Assembly: GCF_007828215.1 (NCBI RefSeq)
Contig: NZ_VIUE01000001.1
Span: forward strand, 310,001-374,000
Direction of reading: 5' to 3'
Source: Pseudomonas sp. SJZ074
Lineage (GTDB): Bacteria; Pseudomonadota; Gammaproteobacteria; Pseudomonadales; Pseudomonadaceae
DNA: 64,000 nt
The notes beneath the pieces were generated by a model. It did not search any database, was not told the DNA's origin, and worked only from the letters and a program-made list of their open reading frames with translations. A program made the translations under genes and the position numbers. Shown piece after piece: positions 1 to 7,149 of the stretch (position 1 is its first letter; every line of letters begins with the position of its first letter).

Positions 1-438
1 CTCCGTGATATTTAAGGAGTCCCGCGCAAGTAATCACTTTAGATGACGATCCTGTGCGGGCATGGTTCAGTAAAAAGTCTCCAGACATTGCAGCGTCCCT
101 TGTGGGAGCGGGCTTGCTCGCGAAAGCGATTTCACAGCCGCCGTTTCAGTCGACTGACCACCGTTTTCGCGAGCAAGCCCGCTCCCACACAAAGACAGCG
201 CTGTCTTATAAAGACGGAGCATTCAGGAGAATTCTTGGAACGCAAGGCCGCAGCGGCCTTGACGCCTTAGAAGAACCGTTTCAGCAGACGGCGCAAGAAT
301 AATGTTCCACTCCCGATAGAGAAAGCGCTTTTGCCGACATGAATCTTTTCGAAACCGGTAACAGTGTTGCCGCTAGACTTCCAACCCATGGGCACCTCGG
401 CTAAGGTGCGCGCCTATTCCCTTCACGCACATACCTCC
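1..438. other. Gene-free left edge before the VF530 gene
   Basis: I see no convincing coding region here. The stretch holds one REP doublet (listed separately) and a short GC-rich palindrome near 244-257. The rest probably carries the promoter of the downstream VF530/Pr6Pr pair, but I cannot point to clear -35 and -10 boxes. Confidence 0.5.
101..189. repeat. REP doublet (TGTGGGAGCGGGCTTGCTCG type)
   Basis: Two inverted copies of the element starting TGTGGGAGCGGGCTTGCTCG, at 101-126 and 164-189, enclose a short spacer. This head-to-head arrangement is typical of mobile REP doublets in fluorescent pseudomonads. It lies outside genes. No RAYT transposase that could mobilise it is present in the window. 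Confidence 0.9.
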
Positions 439-669
439 ATGACCGAACAGCACAACAACCCCCTGCACGGCGTGACGCTGGAGCAGATCCTCAACGCCCT
501 GGTGCAGCACTACGAATGGTCGGGCCTGGCCGAACGCATCGATATCCGGTGTTTCAAGAGTGACCCGAGCATCAAGTCGAGCCTGACCTTCCTGCGCAAG
601 ACGCCGTGGGCGCGGGAGAAAGTCGAGCGGTTGTATATCAAGCTGATGCGTACCAAGCGGCCGGTCTGA
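439..669 (+). CDS. VF530 family DNA-binding protein
   Basis: A 76-residue protein starting at ATG 439. The open frame extends further upstream, but the family sequence begins at [14 protein letters not shown]. It matches the VF530/DUF2132 family of small all-helical proteins with reported DNA-binding properties. The family core is visible, running from the L-E-Q-I-L-N-A-L-V helix through the [18 protein letters not shown] stretch to the end. The cellular role is not established. The gene ends 3 nt before the next start, so the two are probably co-transcribed. Confidence 0.85.
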   Translation: MTEQHNNPLHGVTLEQILNALVQHYEWSGLAERIDIRCFKSDPSIKSSLTFLRKTPWAREKVERLYIKLMRTKRPV

Positions 670-672
670 GTC

Positions 673-1299
673 ATGAACCTTCGACAGCGCTTCGTATCGG
701 TGGCGGCGCTGCTAGGCTGGGCTGGATTGAGCATCCAGCTGTATTTGGTTCTGCTGGGGCGTTGGGAACTGGGCGCGAGCCTGCTGGGCGGCCTGGTGAA
801 TGTCTTCAGTTTCTTCACGGTACTGACCAACACCCTGGTGGCCGTGGTGTTGACCTGCGAAGTGACCCGCCGCGAATCGGCCGCCCGGCGCTGGTTCCTG
901 CGGCCCGCCGTCTGCAGCGGTATCGCCGTGAACATCGCCTTGGTCGGCCTGGCCTATAACCTGCTGCTGCGCCATCTGTGGCAACCCGGAGGGTGGCAAT
1001 TCGTGGCCGACGAGTTGCTACACGACGTGATGCCGCTGCTGTTCATCGCCTATTGGTGGCAGTGCGTGCCCAAAGGCACCTTGCGCCTGGGCCACATCGG
1101 CCTCTGGGTGATCTACCCCGTGGTGTATTTCGCCTACGTCCTGTTGCGGGGGAGTTTCCTGGGGGCATACCCCTACCCTTTCATCGATGTGGCGAACCTG
1201 GGTTATCCACAGGTGTTCATCAATGCCGGGGGCATATTGCTGGGGTTTGTCGGGATTGCGCTGGGGATGGTGAGGTTGGATCGGTGGCGGGCTCGCTAG
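673..1299 (+). CDS. Pr6Pr family integral membrane protein
   Basis: A 208-residue polytopic membrane protein with about six hydrophobic segments. They lie near residues 5-30, 40-65, 75-100, 115-130, 135-155 and 180-200. The pattern and the F-F-T-V-L-T-N-T-L-V motif fit the Pr6Pr/DUF6-TM membrane family, whose function is unknown. It follows the VF530 gene with a 3-nt gap and starts at ATG 673. A half REP-like sequence (GATTCATCCCCTCGCCACAA) follows the stop at about 1301. Identification rests on family resemblance alone. Confidence 0.75.
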   Translation: MNLRQRFVSVAALLGWAGLSIQLYLVLLGRWELGASLLGGLVNVFSFFTVLTNTLVAVVLTCEVTRRESAARRWFLRPAVCSGIAVNIALVGLAYNLLLRHLWQPGGWQFVADELLHDVMPLLFIAYWWQCVPKGTLRLGHIGLWVIYPVVYFAYVLLRGSFLGAYPYPFIDVANLGYPQVFINAGGILLGFVGIALGMVRLDRWRAR

Positions 1300-1334
1300 A
1301 GATTCATCCCCTCGCCACAAGGGTTCCTCATGAT

Positions 1335-1544
1335 TCAGGACCTTCCCGGCAACATCCACACCAACCCGCTGGCCTTCGCCCGTTCATGACACAAGGCCAA
1401 TACGCTACGCCGTTCATCGTTGTCCATGCTGCGCCAACGGGTGATTTCGGACACGGTGCGCTGGCAGCCGGTGCAGACGTCGTCATCGTCCAGCGAGCAG
1501 ATGCTCACGCAGGGCGATGGCACCGGACGTTCGACGCTGTTCAT
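1335..1544 (-). CDS. DUF1289 domain-containing protein
   Basis: A 69-residue protein carrying the short cysteine motif typical of DUF1289: C-V-S-I-C then C-T-G-C near residues 12-26, followed by W-R-S-M and R-R-S-V-L. The spaced cysteines suggest metal or Fe-S binding, but the family has no proven activity. Its ATG overlaps the stop of the upstream carbonic-anhydrase-like gene by 4 nt (ATGA). It is therefore the last gene of a three-gene minus-strand operon with that gene and the CoA pyrophosphatase. Confidence 0.85.
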   Translation of the reverse strand: MNSVERPVPSPCVSICSLDDDDVCTGCQRTVSEITRWRSMDNDERRSVLALCHERAKASGLVWMLPGRS

Positions 1545-2065
1545 GATTCCTGCTCGGCCAGGTCGCGGCCGTAGCGCTGCGCATTGTGGACGTAATGCGC
1601 AGCACTGGCCTCGAGCATCTTCTTCTGGGCCTCGGTCAATTCCCGCACGACCTTGCCCGGCGAGCCCATCACCAACGAACCGTCGGGGATTTCCTTGTTT
1701 TCACCGATCAGCGCATTGGCGCCGATGATGCAGTTTTTGCCGATTTTCGCACCGTTGAGGATCACCGCATTGATGCCAATGAGGCTGTAATCCCCCACCG
1801 TGCAGCCATGGAGCATGGCGTTATGGCCAATGGTCACGCCGGTGCCGATAGTCAGGGGAAAGCCCATGTCGGTGTGCATCACCGTGCCGTCCTGCACGTT
1901 GCTGTCCTTGCCGATCAGGATTAACTCGTTATCGCCGCGCAGCACGGCGTTGAACCAGACACTCGCGCCTTCTTCGAGGCGGACCTTGCCCACCAGCGTG
2001 GCATTGGGCGCGACCCAGCTCTGTGGGTGGGTTTCGACACGGGCTTCGCCCAGGCGGTATTTCAT
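1541..2065 (-). CDS. Gamma-carbonic anhydrase family protein
   Basis: A 174-residue left-handed beta-helix protein built of hexapeptide repeats from about residue 17 to 130. The three histidines that bind zinc in the gamma class are present at H64, H81 and H86 (M-H-T-D and G-H-N-A-M-L-H-G). The C-terminal segment is helical. It belongs to the YrdA/PaaY-like group of bacterial gamma-CA homologues. Many members are catalytically weak, so carbonate dehydratase activity is an inference. It lies 14 nt downstream of the NUDIX gene and overlaps the DUF1289 gene by 4 nt. Confidence 0.88.
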   Translation of the reverse strand: MKYRLGEARVETHPQSWVAPNATLVGKVRLEEGASVWFNAVLRGDNELILIGKDSNVQDGTVMHTDMGFPLTIGTGVTIGHNAMLHGCTVGDYSLIGINAVILNGAKIGKNCIIGANALIGENKEIPDGSLVMGSPGKVVRELTEAQKKMLEASAAHYVHNAQRYGRDLAEQES

Positions 2066-2079
2066 GAGGATCCTCGGGC

Positions 2080-2679
2080 TCAGGTATCGATAAAGCTTCT
2101 GGGTGGTTTGTGCAGGTCAATGCCGGCGTCGAACAGCAGGTTCACCAACTCTACGATCATGATCGCCGTCAGGCCCCAGATCTTGTACTCGCCAAAGCGG
2201 TAACTGGGCACGTACCAACTGCAGCCCTGGTAATCGATGCGATGGGTGTGTTCGCGGGGATCCTTGCGGAAAAACTCCAACGGTACGTTGAAGACCGCGG
2301 CAATCTCGGCATCGTTGGCCTGGTATTCGACGAAATCCGGAATCACCCCGACATAGGGGGTGACCTTGATGCCATGCAGCGAAATCAACGGGCTGAGTGG
2401 GCCGATCACTTCCACCAGGCCGGGGGGCAGGCCGATTTCCTCTTCGGCTTCACGCAGGGCGGTGAACACCAGGTCCGGGTCCTCCGGGTCACGCCGTCCA
2501 CCGGGAAAGGCCACTTCGCCGCCATGGGTCGAGAGCCCGCTGGCGCGTAAGGTCAGTACCAGCTCCGGCTCGTCACTGCGGGTGATCGGCACCAGCACCG
2601 CGGCTTCAGGGAAACGTCGGTCGACCTGCAGGTCACGCGGGGTATGGTTGCTTACTCGATGCAGTAGCTCGTCCAGCAT
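2080..2679 (-). CDS. CoA pyrophosphatase (NUDIX hydrolase, NudL/YeaB-like)
   Basis: A 199-residue NUDIX protein. The NUDIX box runs from about G60 to L84, with the core R-E-A-E-E-E-I-G-L giving the metal-binding glutamates. The upstream [12 protein letters not shown] segment is characteristic of the CoA pyrophosphatase subfamily (NudL/PCD1). These enzymes hydrolyse CoA and oxidised CoA to 4'-phosphopantetheine and 3',5'-ADP. It is first in a minus-strand operon with the gamma-CA and DUF1289 genes, and divergent from a second NUDIX gene with about 145 nt between starts. Confidence 0.85.
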   Translation of the reverse strand: MLDELLHRVSNHTPRDLQVDRRFPEAAVLVPITRSDEPELVLTLRASGLSTHGGEVAFPGGRRDPEDPDLVFTALREAEEEIGLPPGLVEVIGPLSPLISLHGIKVTPYVGVIPDFVEYQANDAEIAAVFNVPLEFFRKDPREHTHRIDYQGCSWYVPSYRFGEYKIWGLTAIMIVELVNLLFDAGIDLHKPPRSFIDT

Positions 2680-2824
2680 GAGACTTCTCGATTTATTCGC
2701 TACCTTGCATCATGCACCAATCGTTCAAGCCGCCCAACCCCCGGACTGCGTCGTGTCGCGAAACGACAACTTGCCGACACCCGCCCCGCACGCCAAGATA
2801 GGCGCAGCATTCAGGAACCCAAGC

Positions 2825-3376
2825 ATGAAATTCTGCAGTCAGTGCGGTAACCCGGTGACCCAGCGCATACCCGAAGGCGACTCGCGCCTGCGCTTTGTCT
2901 GCGACACCTGCCACACCATCCACTACCAGAACCCCAACATCGTGGCCGGCTGCGTACCGACCTGGGGCAGCAAAGTCCTGCTGTGCCGCCGCGCCATCGA
3001 GCCGCGACGCGGTTACTGGACGCTGCCGGCGGGCTTCATGGAAAACGGCGAAACCGTCGAACAGGCCGCCGAGCGCGAAACCGCCGAGGAAGCCTGCGCC
3101 CGGGTGCGAAATCTGAACATCTATACGTTGATCGACGTGCCGCACATCAGCCAGGTGCATGTATTCTTCCGCGCCGAGCTGGTGGACGAGGATTTCGCCG
3201 CCGGCCCCGAGAGCCTGGAAGTGAAACTGTTCGAAGAAGCGGACATTCCCTGGGACGAACTGGCCTTCCGCACAGTGGGCCGGACCTTGGAATACTTCTA
3301 TGCTGACCGACGAACCGAGCAATACCCGGTGCGATCCGAATCGATCCCGCCGCTGGCTCAACCTGCCAAGACCTGA
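2825..3376 (+). CDS. NUDIX hydrolase with N-terminal zinc ribbon
   Basis: A 183-residue protein. The ATG at 2825 starts the family sequence M-K-F-C-S-Q-C-G. A zinc ribbon is formed by C4, C7, C26 and C29. The NUDIX box follows at about residues 70-92, with R-E-T-A-E-E-A. This domain order resembles the NudC/ADP-ribose pyrophosphatase-like group, but the substrate cannot be read from sequence. The gene is followed 40 nt later by the L,D-transpeptidase gene. An upstream in-frame extension to 2360 overlaps the divergent NUDIX gene and is not believed. Confidence 0.85.
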   Translation: MKFCSQCGNPVTQRIPEGDSRLRFVCDTCHTIHYQNPNIVAGCVPTWGSKVLLCRRAIEPRRGYWTLPAGFMENGETVEQAAERETAEEACARVRNLNIYTLIDVPHISQVHVFFRAELVDEDFAAGPESLEVKLFEEADIPWDELAFRTVGRTLEYFYADRRTEQYPVRSESIPPLAQPAKT

Positions 3377-3416
3377 AAAACCATACCGTCACCACACCTC
3401 TAGGGATACCGTTTCA

Positions 3417-3923
3417 ATGCGCTGGTTGCTTGTGCTGTTCTGCTTGACGTTCGCTGCTGTGTCCCAGGCTTCTGCGGTGGGAACCTACGACGGCAAGCCC
3501 ATCGAAAAAGTGCTGGTACTCAAGTCCGCTCATCAATTGCAATTGATCAACGACGGCAAGCCGCTCAAGACCTATCGCATTTCCCTGGGCAAGGGCGCCA
3601 AGAAAGGCCCCAAGCTGATCGAGGGCGACAAACGCACCCCCGAGGGTTTCTACTGGATCGACTGGCGCAAGGTCAGCGACCGGTTCTACCTGTCGATGCA
3701 CATCTCCTACCCCAACATCAGCGACGCCGCCCGCGCCCGCCGTGAAGGCGTGGAGCCGGGGGGCATGATCATGATCCACGGCACGCCGGATTCCGAGGAA
3801 AACCCTGAACAGCTGTTCCACACCCTGGATTGGACCGATGGCTGCATTGCCATGCGCAACGTCGATATGCGCGAAGTCTGGAATCTGGTACCGGATGGCA
3901 CGATGATCGAGATTCGGCCGTAG
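3417..3923 (+). CDS. Secreted L,D-transpeptidase family protein (YkuD domain)
   Basis: A 168-residue exported protein with a signal peptide at residues 1-20 (M-R-W-L-L-V-L-F...S-Q-A-S-A). The YkuD/L,D-transpeptidase fold covers most of the mature part. Catalytic-motif residues are visible: H121-G122, then D-G-C with C143 as the expected nucleophile. Such enzymes form 3-3 cross-links or attach lipoproteins to peptidoglycan in the periplasm, and some only modify peptidoglycan. The compact single-domain form resembles the YafK/ErfK-like group. Start chosen at ATG 3417 because it gives the signal peptide. Confidence 0.87.
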   Translation: MRWLLVLFCLTFAAVSQASAVGTYDGKPIEKVLVLKSAHQLQLINDGKPLKTYRISLGKGAKKGPKLIEGDKRTPEGFYWIDWRKVSDRFYLSMHISYPNISDAARARREGVEPGGMIMIHGTPDSEENPEQLFHTLDWTDGCIAMRNVDMREVWNLVPDGTMIEIRP

Positions 3924-3988
3924 CCTCTGTCTCTTATGTGGCAAGCGCTTGTTGAGGCATGGAAGCCTTGTTGCGACATGAAAGCTTT

Positions 3989-4070
3989 TGTGGCGAGGGG
4001 ATTCATCCCCTCGCCACAGGGGGTCCACACATCTGTGAACACCCCCCTGTGGGAGCGAGCCTGCTCGCGA
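3989..4070. repeat. Two REP elements of different types
   Basis: At 3989-4018 lies a near-perfect palindrome of the GTGGCGAGGGG/CCCCTCGCCAC type. At 4048-4070 lies a single element of the TGTGGGAGCGAGCCTGCTCG type. Both sit between the convergent ends of the L,D-transpeptidase and DUF6124 genes. Confidence 0.85.
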
Positions 4071-4090
4071 TGACGCCGGCCCTTACGCCA

Positions 4091-4447
4091 TCAAACCCGT
4101 AGCTCCACCCGATCCAGCGCCTTGTCCGCCAACAGCGCGCCCAACTCAATCATCTGCGCCACCCCCAGCGCCACATGTCGCCGCGAGCCGTCAAGGTCGA
4201 AGGCCAGGTCGCTGAGCATGGCATTGGCCGAGGCCAGGGTTTCGCTGAGGTTGGCCAGCAGGACTTCGGTGTCGACAGCATCGCTCACGTTGAACAATTG
4301 CGGCGAGGGCTTGGGTTCTGGCGGGTTGTCCTGGGGTTTGAGGTAATGGTCCAGCGCACGATCAGCGGCTTCTTGCAGCTTTTCGGGGGCGTAGTCGCCG
4401 TAGGGGAAGGTGGCTGCGGGCTTGCGAACGTTCGAATCATCTTTCAA
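4091..4447 (-). CDS. DUF6124 family protein
   Basis: A 118-residue soluble, mainly helical protein of the Pseudomonas-restricted DUF6124 family. Recognisable features are A-A-D-R-A-L-D-H-Y-L, then L-L-A-N-L-S-E-T-L-A-S, then S-R-R-H-V-A-L-G near the C-terminus. Function unknown. I place the start at TTG 4447 because a strong TAAGGAG lies 6 nt upstream and the family N-terminus is short. The longer in-frame reading to 4522 has no good ribosome site. A 68-bp direct-repeat copy (4556-4623) lies about 110 nt upstream of this start. Confidence 0.8.
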   Translation of the reverse strand: MKDDSNVRKPAATFPYGDYAPEKLQEAADRALDHYLKPQDNPPEPKPSPQLFNVSDAVDTEVLLANLSETLASANAMLSDLAFDLDGSRRHVALGVAQMIELGALLADKALDRVELRV

Positions 4448-4555
4448 AGGGAAACTCCTTAAATTAACGGAGCCCAGGACAAACTGTCCGGGCCAATACC
4501 CTGTGATTCTTCGGTCGGTCAAGCCCGGTCACTGAACTGGCAGCGACACCCAAAG

Positions 4556-4623
4556 GCTAGAGCCCTCGCTTCCGAGGGACAACCCTAAAAACGTGTCAGA
4601 AACTTCGATGCGTCTGACAGACC
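4556..4623. repeat. 68-bp direct repeat, copy A
   Basis: Copy A of a 68-bp sequence that recurs in the same orientation at 5901-5968, with 62 of 68 positions identical by eye. It contains two inverted repeats: CCCTCG-CTTC-CGAGGG and TGTCAGA...TCTGACA. The two copies bracket the two-gene nucleotidyltransferase module. Confidence 0.85.
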
Positions 4624-4651
4624 ACCCTCGCCGCATGAGGATCATTCACAC

Positions 4652-4679
4652 AACAAAAAACCCGGCCTAAGCCGGGTTT
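4652..4679 (-). terminator. Rho-independent terminator of the nucleotidyltransferase module
   Basis: The stem AAACCCGGC/GCCGGGTTT has a 4-nt loop (4658-4679). Read on the minus strand it is followed by a T-rich run (TTTTTGTTG). It lies 18 nt after the stop of the downstream gene of the module. Confidence 0.85.
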
Positions 4680-4696
4680 GATCACAACATTTGGAT

Positions 4697-5149
4697 TCAA
4701 ACAAATGCTGCGCGCTGCTCAGCCTCATAATGCCGAGTCTGAAAAGGCATGAGGACCTGTACCTTCAAACCAAGACCTTCACTCATCCCCCACGAGAGGG
4801 CGAGTTCATCACGACGACTGCGAAGCGTAACAGCGGCCTGTGAAGTCACTTCATGCTTAGGTGCCGAACGCCAGAACAGCTCAAGCGCCTTGAAGACTTC
4901 CGACACACGGCTATCGGTTACGCATGAAAAACGGGTGAACCGCTCGAGCAAATACCCTGCGCGACGAACCTCGACCTCATCAGCGTGCCGACTTAGAAAA
5001 GCCTGAGCGACACTCATCAGGTCCGAATTTGAATACCAGACAGCCTTGGCTGCACTCACAAGCGCAGCGTCATCTGCCTGCTTCAATGGGCTTTTGACCA
5101 ATGTGTCCAGAGCGGATGAGAGGACGCGGCCGTTAGCAGGCTTTGTCAT
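4697..5149 (-). CDS. Hypothetical helical protein, partner of a nucleotidyltransferase-fold protein
   Basis: A 150-residue protein that I do not recognise. It appears soluble and almost wholly alpha-helical, with no signal peptide, membrane segment or zinc motif. Its ATG lies 17 nt inside the end of the upstream nucleotidyltransferase gene, and a terminator follows 18 nt after its stop. The two genes therefore form a tight, isolated transcription unit. Such close coupling of a nucleotidyltransferase-fold protein with a small protein is common in toxin-antitoxin-like systems. That role is an inference from layout only, and the order (nucleotidyltransferase first) differs from AbiE systems. Confidence 0.65.
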   Translation of the reverse strand: MTKPANGRVLSSALDTLVKSPLKQADDAALVSAAKAVWYSNSDLMSVAQAFLSRHADEVEVRRAGYLLERFTRFSCVTDSRVSEVFKALELFWRSAPKHEVTSQAAVTLRSRRDELALSWGMSEGLGLKVQVLMPFQTRHYEAEQRAAFV

Positions 5150-5771
5150 CTGTATTCTCCAAATAACTTTTCAAAATGTAGGTAAGGACCGAGGTTGGGG
5201 GCTCTTTGTTGCCAACATATACATCAATCGCCTGCAATGCCAGTCGGCGCAGCTCGGCGGTCAATATGAAGCCTGCTCTCAGGAGGGCCATGATATCGCC
5301 AATGTCCTGATCCGTTGCCCTACCCAGTTTTGAAATTGCAATATCCACAGGTGCAGCAATGTGAACGTGGAGAGGGGACTCTAGCGGAAACTCTTCAAGG
5401 GGTAGACTTCGGACCCAGTAGTCCTCGTGAATCGGACCAAAGCTTGTGTTGTATTGCAGGTCGTAGTTTAGCTCCATCAACCGGCCAGACCTCTCATCGA
5501 CAAATCGCTCGGGTATCTCTGCGAGTAACGTTCGAAGATGGAAGTCTTCCGGGAGGCTGGCCTCATAAATTTCAGCGTCAACATCAGTAGAAACACGATG
5601 ATTTGTATAAAGGTGCACTGCGCACCCACCGAACACGATGACTTTAACCGCCCCTGGTTTTGCATTTTCGACCGTCAGCTCCGCTTCGACGGACTTGAAC
5701 ATTGAAACCAAAGCCTGCCCCAGAGCGGTGTTCATATTCAGACGGGGGATGATCATGTCCGGCAATTCCAT
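5133..5771 (-). CDS. Putative nucleotidyltransferase-fold protein (AbiEii/DUF6036-like)
   Basis: A 212-residue protein with the minimal nucleotidyltransferase signature: G48-G49 in V-I-V-F-G-G-C-A-V-H-L-Y, then R59 and the acidic pair D63-x-D65 in S-T-D-V-D-A-E-I. This is the pattern of AbiEii and DUF6036 proteins, several of which are toxins that modify tRNA or other substrates. A C-terminal helical region (about 130-205) contains K-L-G-R-A-T-D-Q-D-I-G-D-I, also typical of that superfamily. The start at ATG 5771 has a TGAGGT site 4-5 nt upstream, and a longer reading to 5831 lacks one. It overlaps the next gene by 17 nt. Confidence 0.7.
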   Translation of the reverse strand: MELPDMIIPRLNMNTALGQALVSMFKSVEAELTVENAKPGAVKVIVFGGCAVHLYTNHRVSTDVDAEIYEASLPEDFHLRTLLAEIPERFVDERSGRLMELNYDLQYNTSFGPIHEDYWVRSLPLEEFPLESPLHVHIAAPVDIAISKLGRATDQDIGDIMALLRAGFILTAELRRLALQAIDVYVGNKEPPTSVLTYILKSYLENTDDKAC

Positions 5772-5900
5772 ATTGACCTCAGATGCTGATGTTGCTCCTT
5801 GGAGCGCAGAGCTGCCACCCTGCCTTGCCACCGGCCAGTGAGTGATAGCTTACACTTGGAGATGTTGGGGCTCATGCCCGAGGGACCGCGAGTTCTGAAA

Positions 5901-5968
5901 GCTAGAGCCCCTACTTCCGAGGGACAACCCTAAAAACATGTCGGAAACTTCGGTGCGTCTGACAGACC
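5901..5968. repeat. 68-bp direct repeat, copy B
   Basis: Second copy of the repeat at 4556-4623, same orientation, six mismatches by eye. The longer internal inverted repeat is kept: TGTCGGA...TCTGACA, where the single change replaces an A-U pair by G-U in a plus-strand RNA. It lies about 130 nt upstream of the nucleotidyltransferase start. Confidence 0.85.
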
Positions 5969-5975
5969 GCAGTTT

Positions 5976-6103
5976 CTGTGGCGAGGGAGCTTGCTCCCGC
6001 TGGGCTGCAAAGCAGCCCCAAAGTAGGCAACTCAATTTGCCTGACACCGTTGTCAGGTTTTAGGACCGCTGCGGCCCCTGCGGGGATAAATCCCCTCGCC
6101 ACA
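5976..6103. repeat. Composite REP region
   Basis: Begins with CTGTGGCGAGGGAGCTTGCTCCC and ends with GGGGATAAATCCCCTCGCCACA. Smaller inverted repeats lie in between (GGGCTGCAAAGCAGCCC and GCCTGACACCGTTGTCAGG). It resembles a REP doublet carrying additional stem-loops. Confidence 0.75.
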
Positions 6104-6253
6104 ACAGCGCGTCAGCCCGGGTAGTCTCGGACGACCGCCCGTCAGCATCGAAAAATAAAAATCCTGCCTTCAGAAATTGCCTACAGATGAATACCAGTTC
6201 GCACCCTAGGCGTTGTCGCAGGCGGCGATCCTTGCCGTTGAATCCCTGACCTC

Positions 6254-6345
6254 TAATACCACTTTCATCCCACCCCACCAAACCTCTCCAACAACGCCAC
6301 TAAACCCTGGGCAAGCAGCGTTGACATGGTATTCAAGTGGTATTA
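6254..6345. promoter_or_regulatory. Candidate NagR operators upstream of the nag operon
   Basis: TAATACCACTT at 6254-6264 recurs in inverted orientation as AAGTGGTATTA at 6335-6345. A related direct copy, TGGTATT, lies at 6327-6333. The TGGTNTNNACCA-like words are typical of binding sites for GntR/HutC-type regulators of amino-sugar genes. The sites lie 55-150 nt before the nagR start, so autoregulation and loop formation are plausible but inferred. Confidence 0.5.
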
Positions 6346-6400
6346 GTTTCCACCCCACTTACCGGGCGACAAACAACTCAATAACCGCATCGGACACCAC

Positions 6401-7132
6401 ATGAACGACATCCAGGCCCTACGCCCCGACGACACCCAGCCCACACCGCTGTACCTGCAACTGGCCCGCAACCTGGAAGCCGCAATCCACGCCGGCCAAT
6501 GGAAAGCCGAACAAGCCATGCCGTCCGAACGCAGCTTGAGCGAGCAACTCGGCATTTCCCGGGTCACCGCCCGCAAGGCACTGGAAGTGTTGTTCGAACA
6601 AGGCCTGATCCGTCGCAACCAAGGCTCGGGCACGTTCATCACCCCGCGCCTGGAACAACCGCTGTCACGCCTGAGCGGCTTCAGTGAAATGCTGCGGCTC
6701 AAGGGTTTCGTGCCCGGCTCCCGGTGGCTGGAACGGGACATCACCCCGCCGACCCACGAAGAACTGATCCGCCTGGGCCTGTCGCCCGCCGACAAGGTTG
6801 CGCGACTCAAGCGCCTGCGCAAGGCCGACGATACGGTCATGGCCATCGAGATGAGCACCCTGCCCGCCTCGATTATTCCCAAGCCACAGGCGGTGGGCGA
6901 TTCGCTCTACGCGTTTCTCGACAGCATCGGCAAGCCGGTGGTGCGCGCCCTGCAACACATCCAGGCCATCAACGCCTCGGACGAGTTCGCCGCCCTGGTG
7001 GGCATCGCCCCGGGCACCGCCATGCTGCTGATGACCCGGGTCGGCTACCTGGAAGACAACACGCCCATCGAAGTCACCGACACCTATTGCCGCAACGACT
7101 ACTACGACTTTGTCGCAGAACTGCGGCGCTAG
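6401..7132 (+). CDS. nagR: GntR-family (HutC subfamily) regulator of N-acetylglucosamine genes
   Basis: A 243-residue transcription factor. The winged-helix GntR domain occupies about residues 15-80 (P-S-E-R-S-L-S-E-Q-L-G-I-S-R-V-T-A-R-K-A, then G-S-G-T-F). The effector-binding UTRA domain spans about 95-240. It heads the nag operon and starts 17 nt before nagA, so it most likely represses the operon and responds to N-acetylglucosamine 6-phosphate or glucosamine 6-phosphate. Palindromic half-sites upstream support autoregulation. In Pseudomonas this gene is also called nagQ. The assignment is firm for family and good for role, given the operon. Confidence 0.85.
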   Translation: MNDIQALRPDDTQPTPLYLQLARNLEAAIHAGQWKAEQAMPSERSLSEQLGISRVTARKALEVLFEQGLIRRNQGSGTFITPRLEQPLSRLSGFSEMLRLKGFVPGSRWLERDITPPTHEELIRLGLSPADKVARLKRLRKADDTVMAIEMSTLPASIIPKPQAVGDSLYAFLDSIGKPVVRALQHIQAINASDEFAALVGIAPGTAMLLMTRVGYLEDNTPIEVTDTYCRNDYYDFVAELRR

Positions 7133-7149
7133 ACGACCAGAGAATTCCC

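Larger units (their letters stand above)
5772..6400. other. Intergenic region between the nucleotidyltransferase module and the nag operon
   Basis: A 629-bp gene-free stretch. It holds the module's promoter side, the second 68-bp direct repeat (5901-5968), a composite REP region (5976-6103) and the candidate NagR operators (6254-6345). I see no coding region between these elements. Confidence 0.7.
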
